Both the position numbers and the translations under genes were made by a program. Of a stretch of 33,085 bases of DNA, positions 14,902 to 21,868 are shown one piece after another. This DNA is from Acidobacteriaceae bacterium (lineage in GTDB: Bacteria > Acidobacteriota > Terriglobia > Terriglobales > Acidobacteriaceae): contig PLHW01000003.1 of the NCBI GenBank assembly GCA_003139095.1, positions 1 to 33,085 of the forward strand, written 5' to 3'. Position 1 is the first letter of the stretch. Each line of letters begins with the position of its first letter. The notes beneath the pieces are model-generated. The model worked only from the letters and a program-made list of their open reading frames with translations. It had not been told where the DNA came from and ran no database searches.

Positions 14902-15129
14902 ATGAACAGGAAATACCGAACACCCCGCCGATGGATCGTGGAGCAAACTAAACTGACCCGCGAGTTTCGCCGGCATCTCATCCTGGGAACCGTCGCGCTG
15001 GATCGCTCCAAGGTGGATAGCGAGTTTTGCGCGTCATTCCGAAAGTTTGTTCTGGAAACGGTGACCGATCCAGAGGACAGGGCCATGCTGCTGGATTCGT
15101 TTCCTCCGGATGTCCGGAGGATCAAGTAA
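14902..15129 (+). CDS. Small relaxosome-like protein (paralogue of the next gene)
   Basis: The 75-residue basic protein starts at an ATG preceded by AAAGGGGG. Residues about 20-70 (FRRHLILGTVALDRSKVDSE, then FRKFVLETVTDPEDRAMLLDSF) align with the middle of the next protein (HRKIVVGAAVMAHIRIDPRF, then VQEALNKAVPDPKHRAVIPDLL). So the two genes look like ancient duplicates. The shape, a basic helix then an IxxGxxV stretch and a short helical domain, resembles MobC/TraD-type accessory proteins encoded divergently from MOBQ relaxases. The candidate oriT lies upstream between it and the relaxase. A role in relaxosome assembly is inference. Confidence 0.65.
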   Translation: MNRKYRTPRRWIVEQTKLTREFRRHLILGTVALDRSKVDSEFCASFRKFVLETVTDPEDRAMLLDSFPPDVRRIK

Positions 15130-15274
15130 GGCGCACGGGCTGTAGCGCGAGAGTTTGTAACCATGGGTCAGTAGCGGACGCCTTGCGTCTTTGCCACACC
15201 GCACATCCGGGATTCGTGCGGGTGAGTGTGCTCTGATTGCGATTCAGGATGATAATAGCGGACAGGGGGGAGAC

Positions 15275-15679
15275 ATGGCGCGCAAGACAACCGAGGAACT
15301 GATCGCCGAAGAGCAAAAGAGGGCCGGGCAGGTAAGGGCCAGAATGTCGGAACTCAAGTCCCGGCAGAAGATCGAGGAGCGCAAGCGGGACAGTCACCGC
15401 AAGATCGTCGTCGGGGCCGCCGTGATGGCTCACATCAGGATCGATCCGCGTTTCCGCAAGGCGGTCCAGGAGGCTTTGAACAAGGCCGTACCCGATCCCA
15501 AGCACAGGGCTGTCATCCCCGATCTCCTCGACGAGAAGGCTTTCCTGGAAGCGATGCGGGCGGCGGCGAAGAAAGAGGCTGCTGAAGCCGCCGAAGAGAA
15601 GGAAGCGGCGGAAGCTCTGGCGCCGACGCGGCCGGATGGTAAGGGCGGGCCGGGCACAGAGGGACCGGCGCCGGCCTGA
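15275..15679 (+). CDS. Putative mobilisation accessory protein (MobC-like)
   Basis: The 134-residue protein begins MARKTTEELIAEEQKRAGQV with a long charged helix (residues about 5-45, RARMSELKSRQKIEERKR), as in MobC/TraC-type proteins next to MobA/MobL relaxases. The middle (46-95) is similar to the preceding small protein, and the end is an Ala/Glu-rich helix and a Pro/Gly tail. I chose the ATG at 15275, with an AGGGGGG ribosome site. It lies in the leading region of a plus-strand operon that continues to the coupling protein. MobC-like proteins help melt oriT and load the relaxase. Function here is inferred from size, composition and place. Confidence 0.65.
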   Translation: MARKTTEELIAEEQKRAGQVRARMSELKSRQKIEERKRDSHRKIVVGAAVMAHIRIDPRFRKAVQEALNKAVPDPKHRAVIPDLLDEKAFLEAMRAAAKKEAAEAAEEKEAAEALAPTRPDGKGGPGTEGPAPA

Positions 15680-15758
15680 CTTCTCTAGCCATCGTTAACG
15701 CAACCTTGACCTGCCGCGCGGCGTCATTGCTGTTTTATTCTGGGGATATTGGGGGGTT

Positions 15759-16241
15759 ATGGGATCTGCCATCGCGCCGGTGCCAAGTGGCCGCGGTCCG
15801 GTAGGGCCGCAGCGGATGGTGCCACCGCTTCCGGCTGGCATTCCGATCCTTCCGGGGCAGGCCGCTTCCGGCAAGCGGGCGAGGCGATGGCCGGTCATCC
15901 CGATCATCCTGCTGCTGTTTCCGGCACTGTGGGGTCTGGCCTCGCTCAAGGATTGGTACGACGCATATGACGGGAAGCAGATCGCGCCTGCCATGAGGCA
16001 AGCGCTGTTGGCGCACGCGACCAAGGGAGCCCGCATTCCGGTGAAGCTTAGGGGCGGGGATCGCATTCTCCAGATCGATTTCGCCACCGTCAATTATGTC
16101 CCTCGAATCGGCCTCGCCCTGGGTTATCCGACAACCTGCGTCTCGTTTCACGTGCTCGATGCGGCCACGGGGGTTCAAGATCCGAAGTACCAGGGGGGAA
16201 GCGTTAGCTGCGTCGAGGGGATAGCGAACCGGATTCACTAG
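15759..16241 (+). CDS. Single-pass membrane protein upstream of the coupling protein
   Basis: The 160-residue protein has a Pro/Gly-rich cytoplasmic N-terminus, a basic stretch KRARRW (39-44), one hydrophobic segment VIPIILLLFPALWGLASL (46-63) and a C-terminal domain of about 95 residues. By the positive-inside rule this domain is outside. It has two cysteines (C127, C151) that could form a disulfide bond, in keeping with the periplasm. The start is preceded by GGGGGG. It ends 30 bp before the coupling protein, which lacks its own membrane segments. It is therefore a candidate membrane anchor or docking partner for it. No family is recognised. Confidence 0.7.
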   Translation: MGSAIAPVPSGRGPVGPQRMVPPLPAGIPILPGQAASGKRARRWPVIPIILLLFPALWGLASLKDWYDAYDGKQIAPAMRQALLAHATKGARIPVKLRGGDRILQIDFATVNYVPRIGLALGYPTTCVSFHVLDAATGVQDPKYQGGSVSCVEGIANRIH

Positions 16242-16271
16242 GGCGTTTTGCGCAAGGAGGTCACATCGATT

Positions 16272-17996
16272 ATGTCGGGCGTACTTGGCACGGCTGCATG
16301 GAGCGACGATCCCGGACACTGGCGCTACAACCGGATCGGGGAGGACGGCGCGCCGATCGAGGGGCGCTTTCTGCTGCTGGGAGAATCGCTGAAGGTCCGG
16401 GGTAATCTGCATGTGCGCGCGCCTCGCCAGCACCTGCTGACGATCGCGCCCACGCGATCGGGCAAGGGCGTCTCGCTCATCGTCCCGAACCTCCTGAACT
16501 ACCGGGGAGCCGTCCTCGTGGTCGATCCCAAGGGCGAGAACGCCTGGATCACGGCGCTGTTCCGCCGCAAGCTGCTCGGCCAGAAAACCGTGATCCTCGA
16601 TCCCTGGGGCGAGGTCAACCGCCGCTACGGATCGATGGCGGGAGTCGAGGAAAGCATCGCGCGATTCAATCCGCTCTCCATACTCGATCCGGAGTCCGAC
16701 GAGTATGTGGACGATCTGGCTTATCTCGCCGATGCGCTCATCATCAGCCAGAGCAGCAAAGATCCGCATTGGGACGATAGCGCCCGCGAGCTGGTGGCCG
16801 GCCTCATCGCCTTCGTGGTCGAAAGTCCGCAATACCGGGCGGAGGCTTCGCTCGGCCTGGTGCGCGGGCTGCTCACGCTTCCCGGCCCGCAATTGCGCGT
16901 CGTCATGAAAGACGCGCAGGCCCTGGAGGAGGGAAGCATCGCCAGGTCGAAGCTCGCCCGCTTCGACGCCACCACCGACGAAATCAATTCGGTCATGTCC
17001 ACGGCGCGCACGCAGACGGCGTTTCTCGACAGCCCGGTTCTGACGCGGAACATGGACGCGTCGGATTTCAGTTTCGAGGAATTGTGCGGCGGGAACATCT
17101 CGATCTATCTGGTGCTGCCACCGGACAAGCTGCAAACCTACGCGCGCTGGCTCCGGCTCATGGTGTCGATCGCGATCCGCGCGACCGCGCGCGGGCCTTC
17201 GGGAAGGCTTCCGGCCAGGCCGCAAGCCGCGGTGGGGCTGCCGGCGCTCTTTGTGCTGGATGAGTTCGGCACGATCGGGAAGCTGAACGCGGTGGCGCAG
17301 GCTTACGGCCTCATGGCGGGCCTGGGGATGATTATGTGGGCCTTTATCCAGGATCTCAACCAACTGAAGCGCGACTACCCCGAGCATTGGGAGACGTTCA
17401 TCGGCAATTCGCAGGCGGTGACGTGCTTCGGCGTCATGGATAATTTCACGGCGGAGTACATCAGCAAGATGCTGGGCACGTCCACGGTCGAGCATGTGAA
17501 CGTCTCAACCTCCGTTGGCCAGTCGGTTGCGCCCATGGGACCCAACACATCGTGGCTGGCCTCCGGGAGAACATCGCATTCAACCTCGACCAGCTACTCG
17601 TCGCAGGTGATGAGCCGGTCGCTCCTGAATCCCGACGAGATCCGGAACCTGGGCGGAGATCTGTCCATCATCATGGGGCGCTTTCAGCCGATTCTCTGCC
17701 GGCGGATGGTGTATTACCAGGACTGGCGGTTCCTGCACTGCGTGCGGCCAGATCCGAGCTTTCCGCGCACCGAGCAGGTGCGCTGGATGGCGCTGCAGCG
17801 GTGGCTCTTTGACGTCGGGTCGGTCGCGGGGATGCTTGCCTACGAGGGGGGGTATGTGGTCAAAGCTGGTCGGCGCGGGCGGTGGGAAGTTTCCGGCGGC
17901 GCCGGAACCGGAAAAGCCGGGCACACATTCGCCAACGATAACGATCTGTGGCGATGGGCGTACATCTTGGCCATGGATGGCGTCGATTCGGCGTAA
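16272..17996 (+). CDS. virD4: VirD4/TraG-type type IV coupling protein without N-terminal membrane anchor
   Basis: The 574-residue ATPase links the relaxase-DNA complex to a type IV secretion channel. Walker A is APTRSGKGVS (59-68), followed by VVDPKGEN, and Walker B is LFVLDEFGTIG (326-336); the motif PARWLR-type LQTYARWLRLM and SQVMSRSLLNPDEI also fit VirD4. VirD4 proteins normally begin with two transmembrane helices in the first 80-100 residues; here the ATPase domain begins almost at once (GRFLLLGESLKVRGNLHVRAP). The ATG at 16272 follows AAGGAGG at 16253-16259; an upstream TTG at 16248 adds only eight residues, so no anchor is lost by the choice of start. The small membrane protein before it may supply the anchor. 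Confidence 0.9.
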   Translation: MSGVLGTAAWSDDPGHWRYNRIGEDGAPIEGRFLLLGESLKVRGNLHVRAPRQHLLTIAPTRSGKGVSLIVPNLLNYRGAVLVVDPKGENAWITALFRRKLLGQKTVILDPWGEVNRRYGSMAGVEESIARFNPLSILDPESDEYVDDLAYLADALIISQSSKDPHWDDSARELVAGLIAFVVESPQYRAEASLGLVRGLLTLPGPQLRVVMKDAQALEEGSIARSKLARFDATTDEINSVMSTARTQTAFLDSPVLTRNMDASDFSFEELCGGNISIYLVLPPDKLQTYARWLRLMVSIAIRATARGPSGRLPARPQAAVGLPALFVLDEFGTIGKLNAVAQAYGLMAGLGMIMWAFIQDLNQLKRDYPEHWETFIGNSQAVTCFGVMDNFTAEYISKMLGTSTVEHVNVSTSVGQSVAPMGPNTSWLASGRTSHSTSTSYSSQVMSRSLLNPDEIRNLGGDLSIIMGRFQPILCRRMVYYQDWRFLHCVRPDPSFPRTEQVRWMALQRWLFDVGSVAGMLAYEGGYVVKAGRRGRWEVSGGAGTGKAGHTFANDNDLWRWAYILAMDGVDSA

Positions 17997-18026
17997 GCGC
18001 TGCTGCCTGCCGCAAACGATGGCACT

Positions 18027-18503
18027 TTACCGGCTAAGACCGCGGCTCCGTGGGCGTTGGTTGATTTGGTTCTCTTTGGCAAGGGCGGGGCCTTCCTGAG
18101 CGGCAGCGCGGGCGGCGTAGTTCTGCGCACCGATAAGAGCTGCATAGCGATTGAAAGGGCGTTTGTTCTGAAGTGGCGGCCCGGAGACAGTAACCGTATG
18201 CGCAATTCCCTGGCGCAGATTCTCCTCGATTTGCCGATGGTTTTTCATGTGCTCGTCGCGCACACGCGTGTTACTGAGGTTCTGCTCTTCGGTTCTTTTC
18301 CGCTCTTCGGCTTCTCTCAGTATTTTTCTTCCCTCTTCGTCGTTGAGGAGGGACAGCAAATAGCGGTTCGTTCGATTACCCCAATCGGGGCGGCGTGCGC
18401 CTTTCATCCCTGTGGTCGTGGCTGTCCCTGGCGGCGGTGACGGACCGCCCGCTGGCGGATCGGAAGACGCGTGAGCTGCTTTGGCTTGCTCCTGGTTGGT
18501 CAC
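18027..18503 (-). CDS. Hydrophilic protein with the relaxase-like C-terminal motif (second copy)
   Basis: The 158-residue protein starts at a GTG preceded by GGGAGAGAG. It has a Pro/Ala-rich disordered N-terminus (1-40), a charged helical centre (about 50-100, LLSLLNDEEGRKILREAEER) and the motif RYAALIGAQNYAARA at 119-133, with 25 residues after it ending RPRSRGLSR. The motif, its distance from the C-terminus (40 residues) and the basic ending match the protein at 11469-12065, and the motif matches the relaxase end. The rest of the sequence is unrelated. It lies convergent with the coupling protein gene. I propose a transfer-related or exported protein. Confidence 0.65.
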   Translation of the reverse strand: MTNQEQAKAAHASSDPPAGGPSPPPGTATTTGMKGARRPDWGNRTNRYLLSLLNDEEGRKILREAEERKRTEEQNLSNTRVRDEHMKNHRQIEENLRQGIAHTVTVSGPPLQNKRPFNRYAALIGAQNYAARAAAQEGPALAKENQINQRPRSRGLSR

Positions 18504-18704
18504 GGCTCTCTCTCCCGCACGCGCTGTTTTGCTGCACTTTGCTCACTCTACCCATGCATCCATTTCGAATTCGTTAATTTCGCAAACGCGGCTCAGGTTC
18601 CCCCCTTGCCCGAAGGCCTGCTGGCCGTCTCGGGCGCGCAGTTTTGGGTTCCCTCTGCGCTGCGCGCAACCGGGGGAGCCGATTCCGGCCCTTTGCTGGG
18701 CGAT
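18504..18704. other. Intergenic stretch with a nested hairpin
   Basis: No gene is supported. It holds a nested hairpin: GCCCGA (18608-18613) with TCGGGC (18630-18635), enclosing GGCC (18615-18618) and GGCC (18623-18626), of the same build as the one at 9148-9180. The side toward 18504 is the leader of the preceding minus-strand gene. Confidence 0.4.
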
Positions 18705-19325
18705 TTAAGCGGCTGGCGCTGCCGGAATAGCCCCGCATGCCCTGCCGAGACCGATCAGGGCGCTCTCCAAGGAGTTTGCGGGATCTAAAACCACAATTTT
18801 CACAGAGCCTTTAGTGTAAGAATCCTCTTGATTCAGAGTTCCAGGGGGATTTTCCGCCTTATATGGGTGACACTCCGTTGCACAGGGCAGAGGATCGCGA
18901 AAACAGTAGGCGTTGCTGGTGCGGATGACTTGCCAGCGCGTGACCACCTGGCCGAGGAAGTCGCGGCACTGCGTGCGAATTTTATCGAAGCGGTTGACCC
19001 AGGTGAGAATGTCGGCCGCTTCGAGCGCCTTGATGGCCTCTTTGACGGTATCGCGGCAACATTTGGCCGCCGCGGCGATGGTCTCGTAGCTCGGAAAACA
19101 ATAACCGGTCCGGCTGTTGTGGAACTTCCAGAGCATGGCGATCAGCACCCGCTGAAAGGCGGGAGTGATCGGGCCGTGGTGCTCGCCTAGCTTCCTGTTC
19201 TTCGCGTTGTACAGATCGACGCTGCGGATGATGGCCTTCTTGGCCTTCTGGCCCATGGGCGATCCGAGAACGGTACGGAAGACTTTCTCGCGGGCAGGGC
19301 GGGGGAGTGGTTGGTAAACAGGCAT
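18705..19325 (-). CDS. Helix-turn-helix protein of the plasmid replication-protein type
   Basis: The 206-residue protein begins MPVYQPLPRPAREKVFRTVL and has a winged-helix domain of HTH_36 type (about residues 58-120): GPITPAFQRVLIAMLW, then GYCFPSYETIAAAAKCCRDT, and VKEAIKALEAADILTWVNR. Proteins with this start and domain are widespread on plasmids of Proteobacteria and are often called replication protein A or simply HTH protein; their exact role is unclear to me. I chose the ATG at 19325 with GGAG upstream, since the region before it (to 19445) is not conserved in character. Inverted repeats at 19392-19411 and 19433-19455 lie upstream and may be its operators. The main initiator is more likely the RepA at 9468. 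Confidence 0.7.
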   Translation of the reverse strand: MPVYQPLPRPAREKVFRTVLGSPMGQKAKKAIIRSVDLYNAKNRKLGEHHGPITPAFQRVLIAMLWKFHNSRTGYCFPSYETIAAAAKCCRDTVKEAIKALEAADILTWVNRFDKIRTQCRDFLGQVVTRWQVIRTSNAYCFRDPLPCATECHPYKAENPPGTLNQEDSYTKGSVKIVVLDPANSLESALIGLGRACGAIPAAPAA

Positions 19326-19391
19326 GGACTCTCCATTCCGGTTGAGGGAGCAACCGCCCGGAGAGGGCTGAATTTGGCACGAGTTCACCCG

Positions 19392-19455
19392 TTGCAAGAA
19401 ACCTCTTGCAAAGTTCGGGGATTCGGGGGATTCTCGTGATTGCAATGGTCACGAG
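19392..19455. promoter_or_regulatory. Two inverted repeats upstream of the HTH gene
   Basis: TTGCAAGA-AACC-TCTTGCAA (19392-19411) is a perfect 8-bp inverted repeat. CTCGTGA (19433-19439) and TCACGAG (19449-19455) form a second one around a TTGCAATGG-type centre. They lie 67-130 bp upstream of the HTH gene and are candidate operators for it. Confidence 0.45.
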
Positions 19456-19482
19456 ATCTCCGGCCCTCTAGCCGATATGCAG

Positions 19483-19508
19483 CCCGCCCTCAAGGCGGGT
19501 TTGCTATT
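19483..19508 (+). terminator. Candidate rho-independent terminator
   Basis: CCCGCC-CTCAA-GGCGGG is followed by TTTGCTATTT on the plus strand. It could protect the minus-strand genes from plus-strand transcription. No plus-strand gene precedes it closely, so its use is uncertain. Confidence 0.5.
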
Positions 19509-19770
19509 TCTGGGTCGCTGATTTTCTCCAGAAGAGTTGCGGGACGCGCGGGCAGAGTGCCCACACAATCACACAGCCTGCCCGAGATTCTTGATCCAGT
19601 CGAGCCGGAATGAGTAAAGCATCCCCTGGTATGTCAATGGGATACCAGCGTATCCAGCGGGCCGTGAGCAGAGGGCATGGGTAGGTTGCGAAGAGGCGCG
19701 GGAATGGGCTGGACGCTGCGGCAGCAATGGCGATGGCTGCGGCTGTTCTGGCGCGCGCGGGTGGTGGCAA
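19504..19770 (-). CDS. Doubtful small open frame
   Basis: An 88-codon frame with a TTG start encodes an Ala/Pro/Arg-rich product with a possible hydrophobic start (AAAIAIAAAASSPFPRLFA) and no recognised family. There is no ribosome site. It is listed because the stretch 19456-19841 has no other gene; the alternative is that the region is non-coding. It lies downstream of the DUF736 gene in the same direction. Confidence 0.25.
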   Translation of the reverse strand: MPPPARARTAAAIAIAAAASSPFPRLFATYPCPLLTARWIRWYPIDIPGDALLIPARLDQESRAGCVIVWALCPRVPQLFWRKSATQK

Positions 19771-19808
19771 AGTAGAGAATTCTACTTTCCTAGAAGTAGA
19801 GGAGCAGC

Positions 19809-19830
19809 GGCCCCGGCTCGCGCCGGGGCC
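19809..19830. terminator. GC-rich hairpin after the DUF736 gene
   Basis: GGCCCCGGC-TCGC-GCCGGGGCC is a 9-bp perfect stem 12 bp beyond the DUF736 stop. No T-run follows on the minus strand. The related position in the right arm (about 20958-20985) has only a degraded version. Confidence 0.5.
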
Positions 19831-19841
19831 GCCTTAGGCGG

Positions 19842-20216
19842 TTAGAACTCAGAGTCAACCCACACGCCGTCGGACTGGTTGCCGATGGCGACTGCCTGCG
19901 GGCGGCTCCGTTTTGGCTGAGGATTCCAGTCGAGGAGGTATCCGGCCTTCTCGCTCTTGACCACGACCGGATAGATGGTGACGCCGTGGAAACTCGGCTC
20001 GCTGATCTTGGCGGAGATGTAAGCATTGCCCGCCTTGGAAGTTTTCTTCCAAGCCGCGCCGGCCTCGAAGCCGCCCATGATGACGCGGTAGTCCGGGCCT
20101 TTCTCGGTCGGGTTTTTGACCGGCTCGAACGTGATCCGCATGCCGTTCAGAGATGGGAGGATGAGCGTGCCCGAGAAGCCGTCGTCCTTCTTCGTGAGAT
20201 TTGCAATCGTAGCCAT
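19842..20216 (-). CDS. DUF736 family protein
   Basis: The 124-residue protein fits DUF736, a small plasmid-borne family common in alpha- and some other Proteobacteria and often near transfer genes. Features are MATIANLTKKDDGFSGTLI, the PVKNPTEKGPDYRVI strand, GAAWKKTSKAGNAYISAKI and the SFHGVTIYPVVV stretch. The fold is expected to be a small beta protein; a single-strand DNA or stress-related role has been suggested by context only. AAAGGAA precedes the ATG. The tail from about residue 100 (LDWNPQPKRSRPQ, then the acidic end VWVDSEF) is longer than the basic family form. This copy is full length and keeps the family sequence throughout, unlike its inverted partner. Confidence 0.85.
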   Translation of the reverse strand: MATIANLTKKDDGFSGTLILPSLNGMRITFEPVKNPTEKGPDYRVIMGGFEAGAAWKKTSKAGNAYISAKISEPSFHGVTIYPVVVKSEKAGYLLDWNPQPKRSRPQAVAIGNQSDGVWVDSEF

Positions 20217-20365
20217 GTGATGTTCCTTTCGTTTTTCCGAGCCCGCCCAATGCGGCCTCGATAACGAACCGCCATTTCACGGACTGGCGCGTGTACACAA
20301 AACCCGTATGGGCCTCCGGATTTTGGAGCGAAGCGGTCGCGATGCAATTGCGCTTTTCCATAGCG

Positions 20366-20461
20366 AAAATTGTTGTTGACGGCGCTAGGCCCACGGACGA
20401 CGCGCAGTCAACAAGAATTTTCCTCCCGATAGACAAGCGCAAGCGGAAAATTTTTGTTTAC
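20366..20461. promoter_or_regulatory. Three copies of a 15-bp motif in the centre of the DUF736 palindrome
   Basis: AAAATTGTTGTTGAC (20366-20380), its inverted copy GTCAACAAGAATTTT (20407-20421, one mismatch) and AAAATTTTTGTTTAC (20447-20461, three mismatches) lie in the unique centre between the divergent DUF736 genes. They are candidate operator sites for both. The rest of 20217-20594 contains no gene that I can support. Confidence 0.5.
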
Positions 20462-20594
20462 ATGCGGCATTGCATGGAAAACGAGACTTCTTGAATCAAC
20501 AGCGCATGCAACCTGGTCCCTTGAAATAAGGTTCAAAGTTGACGAGGCTGCAATTGGTTGTGCGGGGTCAGAAAAAAACGAAAGGGACAGCGGC

Positions 20595-20954
20595 ATGGCT
20601 ACGATTGCAGAGCGAGCGGAGAGGGGCGGCGGCGAATCGATTGCAGGATCATCACCCAGCTCGGGGCGGCAGGAGGGGCATGGTCGAAACCAGGTCGAAA
20701 AGCAGAGCGGTAAAGGATCGGCTTACGGCGTCAGACAGAGGCGGCGAGGGGCTGCGTGGCTCCAGGCGGTCAATGCTTACATCTCCGCCAAGATCAGCGA
20801 GCCGAGTTTCCACGGCGTCACCATCTATCCGGTCGTGGTCAAGAGCGAGAAGGCCGGATACCTCCTCGACTGGAATCCTCAGCCAAAACGGAGCCGCCCG
20901 CAGGTCGCCATCGGCAACCAGTCCGACGGCGTGTGGGTTGACTCTGAGTTCTAA
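20595..20954 (+). CDS. Second, chimeric DUF736-like protein
   Basis: The 119-residue frame begins with the same MATIA and ends with the same 60 residues (NAYISAKISEPSFHG to VWVDSEF, minus one residue) as the DUF736 protein on the other strand. The stretch between, about residues 6-58, is Gly/Arg/Ser-rich and no longer resembles the family, although at the DNA level traces of alignment remain (for example KGxxYxV and GAAW). The frame stays open. It may be a decaying duplicate whose ends have been kept alike by gene conversion with the inverted partner, or a protein that keeps only the C-terminal half of the domain. AAAGG lies at 20581-20585, 9 bases before the ATG. Confidence 0.5.
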   Translation: MATIAERAERGGGESIAGSSPSSGRQEGHGRNQVEKQSGKGSAYGVRQRRRGAAWLQAVNAYISAKISEPSFHGVTIYPVVVKSEKAGYLLDWNPQPKRSRPQVAIGNQSDGVWVDSEF

Positions 20955-21083
20955 ACGCCGGCGGCGGCGGCGCGAGCCGGGCCGCCTTCTCTACTTCTAG
21001 GAAAGTAGGATTCTATACTCCGCCGATCACGCGGCTGGTGTCGAGCTGGCGCGCCGACGGGCGCGCAAGATTCTCTTATGCTT

Positions 21084-21248
21084 CTACCGAGGCGTCAAAT
21101 TATGCGGTTTGCGAAGAACAGCGATGATCTGTTTGACGGCGGCGACCGGATGGAAAAACTCGCGGACTGCCTTCTTCAGGTCGTCTGTTGAGAATTCCTT
21201 TTTGCCCTTACCTGTTGGTGCCATTTCCATCTCCATCAATTTTACCAT
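21084..21248 (-). CDS. Small hypothetical protein
   Basis: A 54-residue frame begins MVKLMEMEMAPTGKGKKEFS and continues DDLKKAVREFFHPVAAVKQI to a Pro-Arg end. The amphipathic helix and the balanced charge suggest a real small protein. The true start may be the third later ATG, which has GGAG about 9 bases upstream. The family is unknown. It follows the ankyrin gene in the same direction, 111 bp downstream of it. Confidence 0.4.
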   Translation of the reverse strand: MVKLMEMEMAPTGKGKKEFSTDDLKKAVREFFHPVAAVKQIIAVLRKPHNLTPR

Positions 21249-21359
21249 GGCTCTTTAGATTAGGGTGGTGGAAGCACTCCAAATCCCCTGAGAACCTCTT
21301 GCACAATGAATACCAGGAAGTTCAATACGTCAAGGAAAAAGATGATGTATGCCACCACT

Positions 21360-21842
21360 TTAAGAGTGTTGATCATGAGCGGCGGCAATAATGGGCGGTG
21401 CGCGCGGGCGGGTGGGGTAACGCACCTGCTCCTCTATCGCCTCCCGAAGAAGGGCCTCTATATCCTCCGGCCTGGATTCCGCAAACGTCAGCCCGGTGCC
21501 AGTGAGCAGCGGGTTCCGTTGTCTTTCGAGTTCCGCCCTCTCTTGTTCGCGTTGCGCGTCTTGCATGATGGCATTCCGCAGCACATCCGCCGTTACCGTA
21601 TGGCCGCTTTCTACGGCCGCGTGCAGCGCCCCATCGTCCGATGCATGCACATTGGCTCCTAGCGTGAGAAGCATCTTCACCATCTTCGTCTGGCCAAAAC
21701 AGGCCGCCAAGTCAAGCGCGGCCTCCTGATTTGCATGCAGATTGGCGCCAGCGGCCAGCAGCTTCTGCACCGCCTTCGTCTTGCCACGCTGTGCCGCACG
21801 GAACAGACGGTTGTCCAGATTCTTTTGCTCATCAGGCGTCAT
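21360..21842 (-). CDS. Ankyrin-repeat protein
   Basis: The 160-residue protein has about three ankyrin repeats: LDNRLFRAAQRGKTKAVQKL (from residue 9), then ALDLAACFGQTKMVKMLLTL (about 42-61) and DGALHAAVESGHTVTADVL (about 70-88), each with the AAxxGxxxxVxxLLxxGA pattern. The C-terminal half is a charged helix (REQERAELERQRN) and a short tail. Such repeats bind other proteins; the partner is unknown. AAAGGAG precedes the ATG. It has no signal peptide and probably acts in the cytoplasm. It is the last recognised gene of a minus-strand series that begins at 23555. Confidence 0.85.
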   Translation of the reverse strand: MTPDEQKNLDNRLFRAAQRGKTKAVQKLLAAGANLHANQEAALDLAACFGQTKMVKMLLTLGANVHASDDGALHAAVESGHTVTADVLRNAIMQDAQREQERAELERQRNPLLTGTGLTFAESRPEDIEALLREAIEEQVRYPTRPRAPPIIAAAHDQHS

Positions 21843-21868
21843 CGTTTGTGCTCCTTTCTCAGATCACC

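Larger units (their letters stand above)
19774..21016. repeat. Large imperfect inverted repeat built around two DUF736 genes
   Basis: The left arm (about 19774-20250) contains the DUF736 gene on the minus strand, the right arm (about 20565-21016) a second copy on the plus strand. From the codons for NAYIS to the stop codon (about 190 bp) the arms are almost identical, with one 3-bp deletion in the right copy. The downstream CTACTTCTAGGAAAGTAG, the start codon region and the leader (GAAAAACGAAAGG) are also shared. The middle of the genes (about 135-150 bp) has diverged strongly. The centre of the palindrome (20251-20564) is unique. Confidence 0.85.

Noticed and set aside
15735-17495. 586-codon frame on the minus strand
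   Set aside because: It is the antisense of the membrane protein and the virD4 gene, with His/Arg-rich shadow composition.
20595-20780. A-to-G-like differences between the two DUF736 copies, reminiscent of a diversity-generating retroelement
   Set aside because: There is no reverse transcriptase in the window, the differences include other substitutions and indels, and the copies are inverted whole genes and not a template/variable repeat pair.
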